Positions 34,770 to 42,520 of a DNA stretch of 53,175 nucleotides are shown piece after piece. The stretch spans positions 1-53,175 of the forward strand of contig CAJMOH010000017.1 in the NCBI GenBank assembly GCA_905215055.1. Reading direction: 5' to 3'. The notes under the pieces were generated by a model. That model was not told the DNA's origin, did not search any database, and saw only the letters and a list, made by a program, of their open reading frames with translations. Origin of the DNA: an uncultured bacterium. GTDB taxonomy: Bacteria > Bacillota > Clostridia > Oscillospirales > Acutalibacteraceae. Numbering within the stretch: the first letter of the stretch is position 1; each line of letters begins with the position of its first letter. Position numbers and translations under genes: made by a program.

Positions 34770-34970
34770 TTACAGGTCGTCAATCTTCATTTTTTTCAGC
34801 TCGTCCTGCTGGGCGCGGTATTGAGCGGCCTGAGCCTGCCGCCGCTGAAACTCCTCCCGGCGGCGCTTTTCTCTGTTCCGCACCACAAGGAACACGGCCA
34901 GCCCTGCCACCAAGGCTGCCAGCAGCAGCGCGGGAAAAATCCACAGAAAGACGCTTGCCACAATATTCAT
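34770..34970 (-). CDS. Small single-span membrane protein
   Basis: A 66-residue protein with one membrane segment (VASVFLWIFPALLLAALVAGLAVFLVV, residues 3 to 29) followed by a strongly charged helical tail (RREEFQRRQAQAAQYRAQQDELKKMKIDDL in parts). ATG 34970 is 1 nt after the stop of the DUF2089-type gene. Pairing of a DUF2089-type protein with a small membrane protein suggests a membrane-linked regulatory pair. Confidence 0.8.
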   Translation of the reverse strand: MNIVASVFLWIFPALLLAALVAGLAVFLVVRNREKRRREEFQRRQAQAAQYRAQQDELKKMKIDDL

Positions 34971-34971
34971 G

Positions 34972-35271
34972 TTATCTTCCTCCCTTTTGCCTTTTGTATG
35001 CGGTGATGAGAAGCTTGGCCGTGTCAAAGTCCAGCCTCTCGTTTAAGGCCAGCCGTTTCACCAGCGCCACATAGGGATCGGCGTCGTACTCTTCGCCCAG
35101 GCGCACCTTTTGGATGATCCTGTCCAGCCGCAGCCGCACGGTTGGATAGGTAACCCCGTACAGCCCGGCAATCTCCTTGAGAGACCCAGAGCAAAGCAGA
35201 AAGTTTTTCAAAAACGCCACGTCCTCCTCTTCCAGTTCGGACATCCATTCCGGCACCACTTGAATTCCCAT
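34972..35271 (-). CDS. DUF2089-type HTH protein lacking the zinc ribbon
   Basis: A 99-residue protein. The centre, EEEDVAFLKNFLLCSGSLKEIAGLYGVTYPTVRLRLDRII, is the helix-turn-helix half of the DUF2089 family, in which a phage-repressor-like HTH recognises DNA. The Cys-rich N-terminal ribbon seen in longer members is absent. ATG 35271, 8 nt after AAAGGG, is preferred to GTG 35277. It probably regulates itself and the membrane protein encoded next; the promoter is at 35310-35338. Confidence 0.85.
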   Translation of the reverse strand: MGIQVVPEWMSELEEEDVAFLKNFLLCSGSLKEIAGLYGVTYPTVRLRLDRIIQKVRLGEEYDADPYVALVKRLALNERLDFDTAKLLITAYKRQKGGR

Positions 35272-35309
35272 CCACACACCGCCCTTTCTGTTTGTTTTTC
35301 ACTATATTA

Positions 35310-35338
35310 AGTATATGCTTTCATATTATTAAAGTCAA
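35310..35338 (-). promoter_or_regulatory. Promoter of the DUF2089-type operon
   Basis: On the minus strand, TTGACT (35338-35333), 17 nt, TATACT (35315-35310), in an AT-rich stretch. AT-rich inverted sequences nearby (AATATATT-like at 35355) are not clearly paired. Confidence 0.8.
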
Positions 35339-35456
35339 GAGTAAAGAAAAAACGTAATATATTTGTAAGGAAGGTTTCCCGCCCTGGGGAAAATATCCAG
35401 TTATCCCCGCACATAGAAATGGAGGAGAAGGCTTTTCAAAAAAGGAGGACACAGAA

Positions 35457-37226
35457 ATGGCCCAGGAGCGGAAACCGAAGCGGAGGCAGAGCTTTTTGCG
35501 GGGAGCCTTGGTGCTCACCGGGGGAATGGCGGTTGTCAAGGTGATGGGAGCCTTGTTCAAGGTCCCCCTGACCTATGCCATAGGGGAGTATGGCATGGGC
35601 CTGTTCAACGTGGCCTACCACTTTTTCGCGCCGGTGTTCAGCCTGGCCACGGCGGGATTTCCCATAGCGGTGTCCCGCCTGGTGTCTGAAAGCAGCTCTC
35701 GAGGCCGCTGGAACGACGCCCGCCAGGTAAAGCGGGTGGCTATGCCTCTTTTTCTCGCCATTGGCGCGGGGGGAATGGTCCTCATGCTGCTTTTGGCGCC
35801 TTTGTACTGCCGCTGGGTTTCAGGAGCGGCTTATGCCCTGGCTCCCATGCTGGCTCTTGCTCCGGCGGTACCTCTGGCTTGCCTTACCTCGGTGTATCGG
35901 GGCTATTACGAGGGCCTGGGAAACATGGTTCCCACAGCGTTTTCCCAGGTGCTGGAGGCCGCTATTAAGCTGGGTCTCGGCCTGGCGGCTGCGGGAGCGG
36001 TAACAACCCTTTGCCAGAGGGAGTACGCATCCCAGGGAACGGTGCTGGGGTTGACGCCTTCGGGAGAGGACCAGGCCCTGTTTCTCTCCCTGTCCATGGG
36101 CGCGGCCGCCGCGGTGCTGGGGGTGACGGCAGGCTCCCTGGTCTCCCTGGCGTATCTGGCCCTGCGCTTCCGTTTTCACGGGGACGGTACCGTGCCGCGG
36201 CTCTATCGAAATTCACCTCCCGCTCGGGAGCGCCGGGAAACCCGCCGCCGGCTCTGGGAGGTCACGCTGCCCATCGCTTTGGGTTCCTTGACCGCCAGCG
36301 CGGCCGGGCTGATTGACGCCACCTTTCTGCAAAGCCGGCTGGGAGACGTGCTGCGGAACGCTCCCCAGCGGTTGCTGGCCGTCTATGAGGGGCAGTTGCC
36401 AGAGGCCTATCGCTCCAACCCCCAGGCCATTCCCACCTATCTTTACGGATGCTACACCCTGGCCGTGACTGTCTATCTGCTTGTGCCGGGGATCACCCAG
36501 GCCTTTGGCACCAGCGCCCTTCCCAACGTGACGGCGGCTTGGGCCAGAGGCAGCAGGAAAGAGCTGCGAAGCCGGATGGAAGCCGTGGTGCGGGTGACCT
36601 CTCTGTTTTGCTTTCCCGCTGGAGTGGGCATTTCCGCGCTGGCTCAGCCCATAGCCGCCCTTCTCTATGGAGAGGGGGAGTCCACCCCCATTGTGGCCCG
36701 AACGCTGGCCTTGCTGGGAGCGGCATCCCTGGCCGCCGCCATGAGCGGTCCCCTGTCCAGCATGCTCCAGGCGGTGGGGCGGGCGGACCTGCCGGTAAAG
36801 CTTTTGGCCGCGGCCATGGCGATGAAGCTGGGAACCAACTGGCTGCTCTGCGGAGTTCCGGAAATCAACGTGCAGGGGGCGGCAATAGGAACGCTGCTGT
36901 GTTACCTTTTTTTGGCAATATCCCAGCTGGCTTGTCTGCGCCGGGCCGCAGGCGTAAGCTTTTCCACCGCGGGAATTTTTCTCAGACCCTTGGCCTGCGC
37001 CCTGCTGTGCGGAGCGGCGGCGCGTCTGCTATTCCGCGGAATAGAGCCGTTTTTGCCGGATGGCCGGGGATTTTTGGCCGCCGTGCTGCTGGCCTGCGTC
37101 CTTTTCGGCGGAGCGGTGTATTTCGCCGAGATGCTGCTTCTGCGGGGAATTCGAAAGCAGGACCTTCTGGCTTTGCCAAACGGACAAAAAATTGCAAAAA
37201 CGCTTGAAAAACAGGGATGGATATGA
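35457..37226 (+). CDS. spoVB: SpoVB-like lipid/polysaccharide flippase
   Basis: A 589-residue MVF/polysaccharide-transporter protein with about fourteen membrane segments. N-terminal RRQSFLRGALVLTGGMAVVKVMGALFKVPLT and the later FPIAVSRLVSE match SpoVB proteins, needed for spore cortex synthesis and thought to flip lipid-linked precursors. The next genes are hup, rqcP, yabP, yabQ and divIC, the order around yabM/spoVB in Bacillus minus the mazG-like yabN. This supports the name. Other members of the family act on other lipid-linked glycans. Confidence 0.88.
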   Translation: MAQERKPKRRQSFLRGALVLTGGMAVVKVMGALFKVPLTYAIGEYGMGLFNVAYHFFAPVFSLATAGFPIAVSRLVSESSSRGRWNDARQVKRVAMPLFLAIGAGGMVLMLLLAPLYCRWVSGAAYALAPMLALAPAVPLACLTSVYRGYYEGLGNMVPTAFSQVLEAAIKLGLGLAAAGAVTTLCQREYASQGTVLGLTPSGEDQALFLSLSMGAAAAVLGVTAGSLVSLAYLALRFRFHGDGTVPRLYRNSPPARERRETRRRLWEVTLPIALGSLTASAAGLIDATFLQSRLGDVLRNAPQRLLAVYEGQLPEAYRSNPQAIPTYLYGCYTLAVTVYLLVPGITQAFGTSALPNVTAAWARGSRKELRSRMEAVVRVTSLFCFPAGVGISALAQPIAALLYGEGESTPIVARTLALLGAASLAAAMSGPLSSMLQAVGRADLPVKLLAAAMAMKLGTNWLLCGVPEINVQGAAIGTLLCYLFLAISQLACLRRAAGVSFSTAGIFLRPLACALLCGAAARLLFRGIEPFLPDGRGFLAAVLLACVLFGGAVYFAEMLLLRGIRKQDLLALPNGQKIAKTLEKQGWI

Positions 37227-37232
37227 TATGAT
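37204..37232 (+). promoter_or_regulatory. Promoter of hup
   Basis: TTGAAA (37204-37209), 17 nt, TATGAT (37227-37232), overlapping the last codons of spoVB. The ~110-nt leader has a GCGGGGA/TCCCCGC pair and a T-run, so some structure is likely. Confidence 0.8.
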
Positions 37233-37347
37233 TGCAACTGTTATAGACATTTGGCGGGGAAACCGCGGAAGCGCCCAGCTTCACCGGTATTTTCTGAGTG
37301 GCAGGGAATCCCCGCGCCGCATTAATTTTTTTGGAGGTATTCCTATA

Positions 37348-37626
37348 ATGAATAAGTCTGAATTGATCGCCGAAGTCGCTGCTAAGGCTGAAATTACCAA
37401 GAAAGACGCTGACGCTGCTGTTACCGCTGTAATCGACGCCATCACCGAGTCTTTGAAGAAGGGCGACAAGGTGCAGCTGGTGGGCTTTGGCACCTTCGAG
37501 GTTCGCGAGCGCGGCGCCCGCACCGGCCGCGATCCCCGCACCAACCAGGAGATCCAGATTCCCGCTTCCAAGGCCCCTGCCTTCAAGGCTGGCAAGGCGC
37601 TGAAGGACATTGTCAACAACAAGTAA
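37348..37626 (+). CDS. hup: HU-family DNA-binding protein
   Basis: Nucleoid protein that bends and compacts DNA as a dimer. The 92-residue protein begins NKSELIAEVA and has the DNA-clamp signature GFGTFEVRERGARTGRDPRT and the C-terminal FKAGKALKDIVN. Its codons are strongly biased, as expected for a highly expressed gene. ATG 37348 follows TTGGAGG. It sits between spoVB and rqcP. Confidence 0.97.
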   Translation: MNKSELIAEVAAKAEITKKDADAAVTAVIDAITESLKKGDKVQLVGFGTFEVRERGARTGRDPRTNQEIQIPASKAPAFKAGKALKDIVNNK

Positions 37627-37641
37627 TTTCCGGCGTTTGGG

Positions 37642-37672
37642 CGGACTCGGAGTGTCTCCGGGTCCGTTTTTT
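37642..37672 (+). terminator. Terminator after hup
   Basis: CGGACTCGGAG (37642-37652) pairs with CTCCGGGTCCG (37656-37666) over 11 bp with one T-G pair, but with only a 3-nt loop, followed by TTTTTT. It separates hup from the rqcP-yabPQ unit. Confidence 0.85.
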
Positions 37673-37698
37673 CATGCCGGGAGAAAGGAAGGCTTTAT

Positions 37699-37944
37699 AT
37701 GAGACTGGACAAATATCTGAAAATTTCCCGACTGATCAAGCGGCGCACAGTGGCAAATGAGGCCTGCGACGCCGGCCGGGTGTTGGTCAACGGAAAGCCC
37801 GCCCGGGCCTCCTACGATGTAAAGGTGGGAGATTTGCTGGAGCTCCAGCTGGGCGAGCGTGTTTTGAAGGCAGAGGTGCTGTCTGTAACCGAGTACGCCA
37901 AAAAGGAGGAGGCAGCCAGCCTGTACCGGATGCTGGAGGAATAA
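37699..37944 (+). CDS. rqcP: RqcP, S4-domain ribosome quality-control factor (YabO)
   Basis: Binds 50S subunits with stalled nascent chains and works with RqcH to add C-terminal alanine tails. The 81-residue protein is a single S4 RNA-binding domain: RLDKYLKISRLIKRRTVA, AGRVLVNGK, VGDLLELQLGE. The gene order rqcP-yabP-yabQ-divIC matches Bacillus. ATG follows GGAAGGC. Confidence 0.93.
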   Translation: MRLDKYLKISRLIKRRTVANEACDAGRVLVNGKPARASYDVKVGDLLELQLGERVLKAEVLSVTEYAKKEEAASLYRMLEE

Positions 37945-37996
37945 ATTTTCCCCCGCCGCCATATCCATAGTTCGAACCAGGAAAAGGGGTGTGCAT

Positions 37997-38272
37997 ATGG
38001 CGGAAGGGCAAAAACAGCAGAGGCGGCACAGCCTGCAGCTGGAGGACCGGGGCGTCTTGCGGGCCACCGGGGTCTCCCGGGTGGATTTCTTCAGCGAGGA
38101 ATTGATTACCGTGCAGACAGATCTGGGACAGCTGCATGTCAAGGGGGAGGGCCTGCACATGGAAAGCCTGGACTCCCAGTCTGGGGATTTGCTGGTCCAC
38201 GGAAAGGTGGTCGCCGTTTCCTATACGGAAAACGGGCCGGCGCTCTCCTTTTTCGGAAGGCTGTTCAAATGA
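37997..38272 (+). CDS. yabP: Sporulation protein YabP
   Basis: A mother-cell sporulation protein of unknown biochemical role, paralogous to YqfC. The 91-residue protein has RHSLQLEDRGVLRATGVSRVDFFSEELI and LHVKGEGLHMESLD, both typical. ATG 37997, 7 nt after AAAAGGGG, is preferred to GTG 37991. It overlaps yabQ by ATGA, so the two are co-translated. Confidence 0.92.
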   Translation: MAEGQKQQRRHSLQLEDRGVLRATGVSRVDFFSEELITVQTDLGQLHVKGEGLHMESLDSQSGDLLVHGKVVAVSYTENGPALSFFGRLFK

Positions 38273-38703
38273 AGGGGCAGGTTTTCCCCGTCCTGTTCTT
38301 CTGCCTGACAACAGGGGCGGCCATGGGCTGCCTCTTTTTGTTTTTTCGGGGAGTGTCCCTGCTGCTGGGGCTCAGGCGCCTTGGCACGGCCCTGCTGGAC
38401 CTGTTGTGCTGCTGCCTGTGCGGGGCATGGGTGTTCCTGTGCGCCCTGGCGGTGGACAATGGGAGGCTGCGGCTGTATCAGGCCGCCTTGCAGGGCCTGG
38501 GAGCGTGGAGCGCCGTGGCGGCGCTGGGGCCCTTTCTCCGCCGCGGCCTGGCTCTGATGAAAAAAATATTGAGAGGGCTTTGGGGGCTTCTGGACAAAGG
38601 CGGGAGGATCCTGCGGGGACATTTTCCCGATGAAAAAGGCCCCGGGGAGGTTCCCGAGAAAAAAAGGGGAAAAAAGCAGAAAAAACAGAGAAAAAAGACT
38701 TGA
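38269..38703 (+). CDS. yabQ: Sporulation protein YabQ
   Basis: A 144-residue membrane protein with about three to four membrane spans and a Lys/Arg-rich end. In Bacillus YabQ is needed for spore coat and cortex assembly. The assignment rests mainly on gene order and the membrane layout (text FFRGVSLLLGLRRLGTALLDLLCC), since the family is poorly conserved in sequence. ATG overlaps the yabP stop. Confidence 0.85.
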   Translation: MKGQVFPVLFFCLTTGAAMGCLFLFFRGVSLLLGLRRLGTALLDLLCCCLCGAWVFLCALAVDNGRLRLYQAALQGLGAWSAVAALGPFLRRGLALMKKILRGLWGLLDKGGRILRGHFPDEKGPGEVPEKKRGKKQKKQRKKT

Positions 38704-38729
38704 AAAATTTATGTAGACCAGGGTATAAT
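38700..38729 (+). promoter_or_regulatory. Promoter of divIC
   Basis: TTGAAA (38700-38705), 18 nt, TATAAT (38724-38729). It lets divIC be expressed in growing cells independently of the sporulation genes. The start near 38736 leaves almost no leader for ATG 38740. Confidence 0.78.
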
Positions 38730-38784
38730 AGAAAACACTATGGGAGTCCTTTTGCGAGCCGGGACCAGATGGGGGGCATACTCT

Positions 38785-39087
38785 TTGCGCGAGCTGAAAA
38801 TCGATAAGTATAAGGGAAGCGTTCTCTTGAAGTTTGCGGTGCTCTGCTTTGCGGCATTTGCGGTGGTGTCTCTTGTGGGCCAGCAGCTGCAAATCTCCGA
38901 AAAGCGGGAAGAATTGGCGGCTGTGCAGGAGCAGCTGAGTACCCAGCTTACCCGCAACGAGGAGATTCAAAACTCCCTGGACAACAGCGGCGGCTTGGCG
39001 GAGTATGCCGAGCGCAAGGCACGCAGCGAACTGGATTATGCCAAGCCTGGTGAACGGGTGTTCGTGGACGTGGGCGGTGGCAGCTGA
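38785..39087 (+). CDS. divIC: DivIC/FtsB-type septum formation initiator
   Basis: A bitopic division protein that links FtsL and other divisome parts. The protein has a short cytoplasmic segment, one membrane span (LLKFAVLCFAAFAVVSLVGQQL) and a coiled coil (ISEKREELAAVQEQLSTQLTRNEEI), ending in the conserved ARSELDYAKPGERVFV-like block. I place the start at TTG 38785 (100 residues) behind GGGGGG because ATG 38740 lies only about 4 nt after the predicted transcript start; the longer form of 115 residues remains possible. Confidence 0.9.
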   Translation: MRELKIDKYKGSVLLKFAVLCFAAFAVVSLVGQQLQISEKREELAAVQEQLSTQLTRNEEIQNSLDNSGGLAEYAERKARSELDYAKPGERVFVDVGGGS

Positions 39088-39143
39088 TCTCTTTGCCGCA
39101 CTAATTTTACATCCGGCGCAGCCGAGGAGGAATTCGCTTTATT

Positions 39144-39668
39144 ATGCAGCTTGAGGTTGGAGGAATTTACGAGGGAAAGGTGACGGGAATCACCAAGTTT
39201 GGCGCCTTTGTCAGCTTCGAGGGCGGTCAGACAGGCATGGTGCATATTTCAGAGGTGGCTCTCACCTTCGTCACGGAAATCCGTGATTTTGTCACCGAGG
39301 GGCAAACCGTAAAGGTCAAGGTTCTTTCCATCAGCGAAGAGGGAAAGATCAGTCTTTCCATGAAAAAGGCCCTGCCAGAAGATCAGCAGCGCAAGTCCCG
39401 CCGGTTTGACGGTCCCCGCAAGGATGGCCCCCGTCGGGATAACGGCGGCCATCGAGAGGGAGGCCGCGCTCCCCGCCAGCCAAGGCCGGCGCCTCAGCCC
39501 GGCCCTGCCCGCCCGGGAGATTTTGAGTGGCAGTCCCGCCGCAACGACAGCGGCACTTTCGAGGAAATGATGAGCCGCTTTAAGCAGACCAGCGACGAAA
39601 AAATGTCCGACCTGAAGCGTGGAAATGAGTCCCGCCGCGGCTATTCCCGCCGGGGACAGCAGAAATAA
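39144..39668 (+). CDS. S1-domain RNA-binding protein (YabR-type) with Arg/Gly-rich tail
   Basis: A 174-residue protein. Residues 1-80 form one S1 OB-fold domain (VGGIYEGKVTGITKFGAFVSF, GMVHISEVA). The rest is low-complexity Arg, Gly, Pro and Asp text (RRFDGPRKDGPRRDNGGHREGG), likely disordered and RNA-binding, then a short helical end. It corresponds to yabR, following divIC as in Bacillus. ATG 39144 follows GAGGAGG. Such proteins are thought to bind RNA or ribosomes; the target is unknown. Confidence 0.9.
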   Translation: MQLEVGGIYEGKVTGITKFGAFVSFEGGQTGMVHISEVALTFVTEIRDFVTEGQTVKVKVLSISEEGKISLSMKKALPEDQQRKSRRFDGPRKDGPRRDNGGHREGGRAPRQPRPAPQPGPARPGDFEWQSRRNDSGTFEEMMSRFKQTSDEKMSDLKRGNESRRGYSRRGQQK

Positions 39669-39675
39669 CGAAAGC

Positions 39676-39704
39676 AAAAGAGCCTTGCCACAGGCTCTTT
39701 TTTG
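39676..39704 (+). terminator. Terminator of the divIC-yabR unit
   Basis: AAAAGAGCCT (39676-39685) pairs with AGGCTCTTTT (39692-39701), then TTT. Confidence 0.88.
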
Positions 39705-39736
39705 TACGGTTCTATAAGAGAAAGGAAGAAGCCGTT

Positions 39737-40576
39737 ATGAGAGAGATTGCCGCGACAGAGATTGTCTCTGCCATTCGGGAGCTGTGCGTCGGCGCCAACC
39801 GGGTGCTGCCGGAGGACCTGGAAAAAACCATTCGGACCCGCGCCCAGGAGGAACAGGACGAGACCGCCAGCTCCATCCTCTGCGACCTGTGCCGCAACCT
39901 GGACGCCGCCCGAGAGATGCAGATCCCCATCTGTCAGGACACGGGTATGGCCGTGGTTTTTGCCGAGGTGGGCCAGGAGGTTCACATCCAGGGGGACTTT
40001 GAGGAGGCCGTCAACGAGGGTGTCCGCCAGGGCTACGTCCAGGGCCTGCTGCGCTGCTCCGTGGTGAAAGATCCCCTTCGCCGGGGGAACACCGGGGACA
40101 ACACCCCGGCTATCCTCCACACCCGCCTTGTTCCCGGGGACAGGCTGACCCTCACCGTGGCCCCTAAGGGCTTTGGCAGCGAGAATATGAGCCGCCTGCG
40201 GATGTTCACTCCTGCGGCTAAGCCCGAGGACATCATTGCCTTTGTGAAGGAAACCGTGGAACTGGCCGGCTCCAACCCCTGCCCGCCGGTGGTGCTGGGC
40301 GTGGGCATTGGCGGTGATTTCGAGCTGGCGGCCTATCTGGCGAAAAAAGCCCTGTGCCGCAGCGTGTCCCAGCCCAACCCCGATCCCTACTACGGGGACC
40401 TGGAGGCCCGGATGCTCCAGGCTGTCAACGAGACAGGTGTGGGACCCCAGGGCTTTGGGGGCCAGACCACGGCTCTGGCGGTGAACATCGAGACCTATCC
40501 CACCCACATTGCCGGGCTGCCTGTGGCGGTGAATGTGGGCTGTCATGTTACCCGCCACAGGACAGTGGTGCTTTGA
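39737..40576 (+). CDS. Fumarate hydratase class I, alpha subunit-like
   Basis: Fe-S dependent hydro-lyase part (fumarase/tartrate dehydratase alpha subunit type). The 279-residue protein has PICQDTGMAVVFAEVG, RGNTGDNTPAILH, the Fe-S binding Cys among PICQDTG, SNPCPPVVLG and NVGCHVTRHRT, and GGQTTALAV. Class I split enzymes need a beta subunit of about 180 residues, usually the next gene; the next gene here is hpf, after a fresh promoter, so the partner is missing locally. ATG follows GAGAAAGGAAG. Confidence 0.92.
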   Translation: MREIAATEIVSAIRELCVGANRVLPEDLEKTIRTRAQEEQDETASSILCDLCRNLDAAREMQIPICQDTGMAVVFAEVGQEVHIQGDFEEAVNEGVRQGYVQGLLRCSVVKDPLRRGNTGDNTPAILHTRLVPGDRLTLTVAPKGFGSENMSRLRMFTPAAKPEDIIAFVKETVELAGSNPCPPVVLGVGIGGDFELAAYLAKKALCRSVSQPNPDPYYGDLEARMLQAVNETGVGPQGFGGQTTALAVNIETYPTHIAGLPVAVNVGCHVTRHRTVVL

Positions 40577-40608
40577 GAGAAATTCGGCACAAGATATTCC
40601 TGGATGTA

Positions 40609-40637
40609 TTGCATTAATCTGGGTATTGTGCTACAAT
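40609..40637 (+). promoter_or_regulatory. Promoter of hpf
   Basis: TTGCAT (40609-40614), 17 nt, TACAAT (40632-40637). It lies 33 nt after the fumarase stop, so hpf has its own promoter and a leader of about 115 nt. Confidence 0.85.
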
Positions 40638-40644
40638 AAGGGCA

Positions 40645-40725
40645 GGAAAGCAGGGAGCTTTCCCAATCCACGGGGCGGCTTCCGGACCTTTCTAAATCTG
40701 ACGAAAGGAAAGTCCGCCTGCCCGT
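40645..40725 (+). ncRNA. Structured leader of hpf
   Basis: Two helices are visible in the predicted leader. First, GGAAAGC (40645-40651) with GCTTTCC (40657-40663). Second, a long branch where ACGGG (40670-40674) pairs with CCCGT (40721-40725), CGGA with TCCG, and CCTTTC with GAAAGG around a 10-nt loop. The region is too short for the ~200-nt raiA RNA as I know it, and I recognise no riboswitch. It may regulate hpf translation or decay. Confidence 0.5.
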
Positions 40726-40759
40726 TGGGGAGATTGGACAGCGCGGACGGGTGCATGGC

Positions 40760-41287
40760 ATGAAAATCACCATTGTCGGAAGGAAAGTCAATCTTCGCAA
40801 TAACTTTAAGGAGCTGGCCGAGCGCAAGCTTTCAAAATTTAACCGCATTTTCGACGAGGACGCGGAGGCCACCGTCACTGTGACGGTGGAACGCAACCGC
40901 CAAACGGTGGAAATCACCATCAAGCAGCGGGGGATGATCTACCGGGCCGAGGAAACCTGCATGGAGATGAACGAGGCCCTGGATCATGTAATTTCCGCTC
41001 TGGGCCGGCAGATCCGCCGGAACAAGACCCGGCTGGAAAAGGCCAAGAAGGTCAGCCCGGACATCGATTTTCCCGACGCCCTGTACGACGAGCCGGACGA
41101 GGAGATTCAGGTCTCCCGCGTCAAGCGGTTCACGGTGAAGGTGATGACGCCGGAGGAGGCCATTCTTCAGATGAACATGCTGGGCCATCAATTCTTTATG
41201 TTCCGGGACGACGACAGCGGGGAGATCAACGTGGTGTACCGCCGCAAGGACGGGGACTACGGCCTGCTGGTGCCGGAAGGAAAATAA
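40760..41287 (+). CDS. hpf: Long-form ribosome hibernation promoting factor
   Basis: Dimerises 70S ribosomes into inactive 100S particles under stress or stationary phase. The 175-residue protein has the N-terminal RaiA/HPF domain (KITIVGRKVNLRNNFKELAERKL) and the C-terminal dimerisation domain (RVKRFTVKVMTPEEAILQMNMLGHQFFMF), which marks the long form of Firmicutes. ATG 40760 is preferred to GTG 40751; a clear SD is lacking, consistent with control by the leader structure. Confidence 0.95.
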   Translation: MKITIVGRKVNLRNNFKELAERKLSKFNRIFDEDAEATVTVTVERNRQTVEITIKQRGMIYRAEETCMEMNEALDHVISALGRQIRRNKTRLEKAKKVSPDIDFPDALYDEPDEEIQVSRVKRFTVKVMTPEEAILQMNMLGHQFFMFRDDDSGEINVVYRRKDGDYGLLVPEGK

Positions 41288-41304
41288 CAGTTACACGCGG
41301 CGCG

Positions 41305-41333
41305 GAGGGGACCCATCCAGGTCCCCTCTTTTT
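41305..41333 (+). terminator. Terminator after hpf
   Basis: GAGGGGACC (41305-41313) pairs with GGTCCCCTC (41320-41328), then five T. Confidence 0.9.
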
Positions 41334-41356
41334 GCGGCCGCCGCAAGGGGGACATT

Positions 41357-42520
41357 ATGAGAGAGACGCTGACATTTTGCGTACCCTGCCTATTTGGGGT
41401 GGAGAGCCTGGCAGCCCAGGAGCTGCGGGATATGGAGCTGGAGAACGTGCGGGCGGAAAACGGCCGGGTGCTGTTTTCCGGCGGATGGGAGGCCATGGCT
41501 CGGGCTAACCTGAACTGCCGCTTTGGAGAGCGGGTGCTTCTGCTGCTGGGGGAGTTTCCCGCCCGCTCCTTCGAGGAGCTGTTCCAGGGGGTGAGAGCCA
41601 TCCCTTGGGAAGAGTTTTTAGGCCGGGAGGACGCCTTTCCTGTAACGGGCAGCAGCCTTTCCAGCCAACTGCACAGCGTGCCGGACTGTCAGTCCATCAT
41701 CAAGAAGGCGGTGGTGGAGCGCCTGAAGGGGAAATACAGTCTCAGCTGGTTTCCAGAGACGGGACCCCTGCACCGAATTCGTTTCCGCATCCTGAAGGAC
41801 CAAGTCAGTCTTATGGTGGATACCAGCGGGGAGGGCCTGCACAAGCGGGGCTACCGGGCCAAGTCCAATACCGCCCCTATCAAGGAGACCCTGGCGGCCA
41901 GCCTGTGCAAGCTCAGCCGCCTCCGGTCCGACGGCCATCTGATAGATCCCTTCTGCGGCTCCGGCACCATTTTGGTGGAGGGCGCCCTGCTGGCCTGGAA
42001 TATCGCCCCCGGCCTGGGACGCGCCTTCACCGCCCAGACATGGGGGAATGTGCCAGCCTCTCTGTGGGAACGGGAACGGGAGCGTGCCCGCTCTCTGGAG
42101 CGCCGGGACAGAGGCTTTCGCGCCCAGGGCTTCGATATCGACCCCGCCTCGGTGGAGCTTACCCTGGAAAACGCCCGGAAGGCTGGAGTGGAGCAGGCGG
42201 TTTCCGCCTCGGTGGGGGATATCCGGGACTTCTCCCAGGAGGACCCCTACGGCTGCATGGTGTGCAATCCTCCCTATGGGGAGCGGCTGCTGGACGTGCG
42301 CCAGGCGGAGGAGCTGTATCAGGTGCTGGGCCGGGTGTTTCAGCCCAGACGGGGCTGGAGTTTGGGCGTCATTACGCCGGACGGGGACTTTGAGACGCTG
42401 TTCGGCCGCCGGGCGGACAAGCGCCGCAAGCTTTACAACGGGATGATCCAGTGCCAATATTACCAGTATTTCAAGGGGGAGGGGAAAGGCCGTGAATCTG
42501 CTGCGAAGGCTGCGGGGTGA
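41357..42520 (+). CDS. THUMP-domain class I RNA methyltransferase (RlmL/YpsC-type)
   Basis: Predicted to make m2G in 23S rRNA. The 387-residue protein has an N-terminal THUMP region, about residues 1-155, with the RlmL-type GLHKRGYR, and a Rossmann methyltransferase with LIDPFCGSGTILVEGALLA (SAM site), GFDIDPASVELTLENA and the catalytic NPPYGERL. The C-terminal part ends in GNAT-like overlap with the next gene. Target position cannot be fixed without comparison. Confidence 0.9.
   Translation: MRETLTFCVPCLFGVESLAAQELRDMELENVRAENGRVLFSGGWEAMARANLNCRFGERVLLLLGEFPARSFEELFQGVRAIPWEEFLGREDAFPVTGSSLSSQLHSVPDCQSIIKKAVVERLKGKYSLSWFPETGPLHRIRFRILKDQVSLMVDTSGEGLHKRGYRAKSNTAPIKETLAASLCKLSRLRSDGHLIDPFCGSGTILVEGALLAWNIAPGLGRAFTAQTWGNVPASLWERERERARSLERRDRGFRAQGFDIDPASVELTLENARKAGVEQAVSASVGDIRDFSQEDPYGCMVCNPPYGERLLDVRQAEELYQVLGRVFQPRRGWSLGVITPDGDFETLFGRRADKRRKLYNGMIQCQYYQYFKGEGKGRESAAKAAG

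Noticed and set aside
40645..40725. raiA RNA motif before hpf
   Set aside because: The leader is about 115 nt and does not offer the ~200-nt multi-helix structure expected; described instead as an unclassified structured leader.
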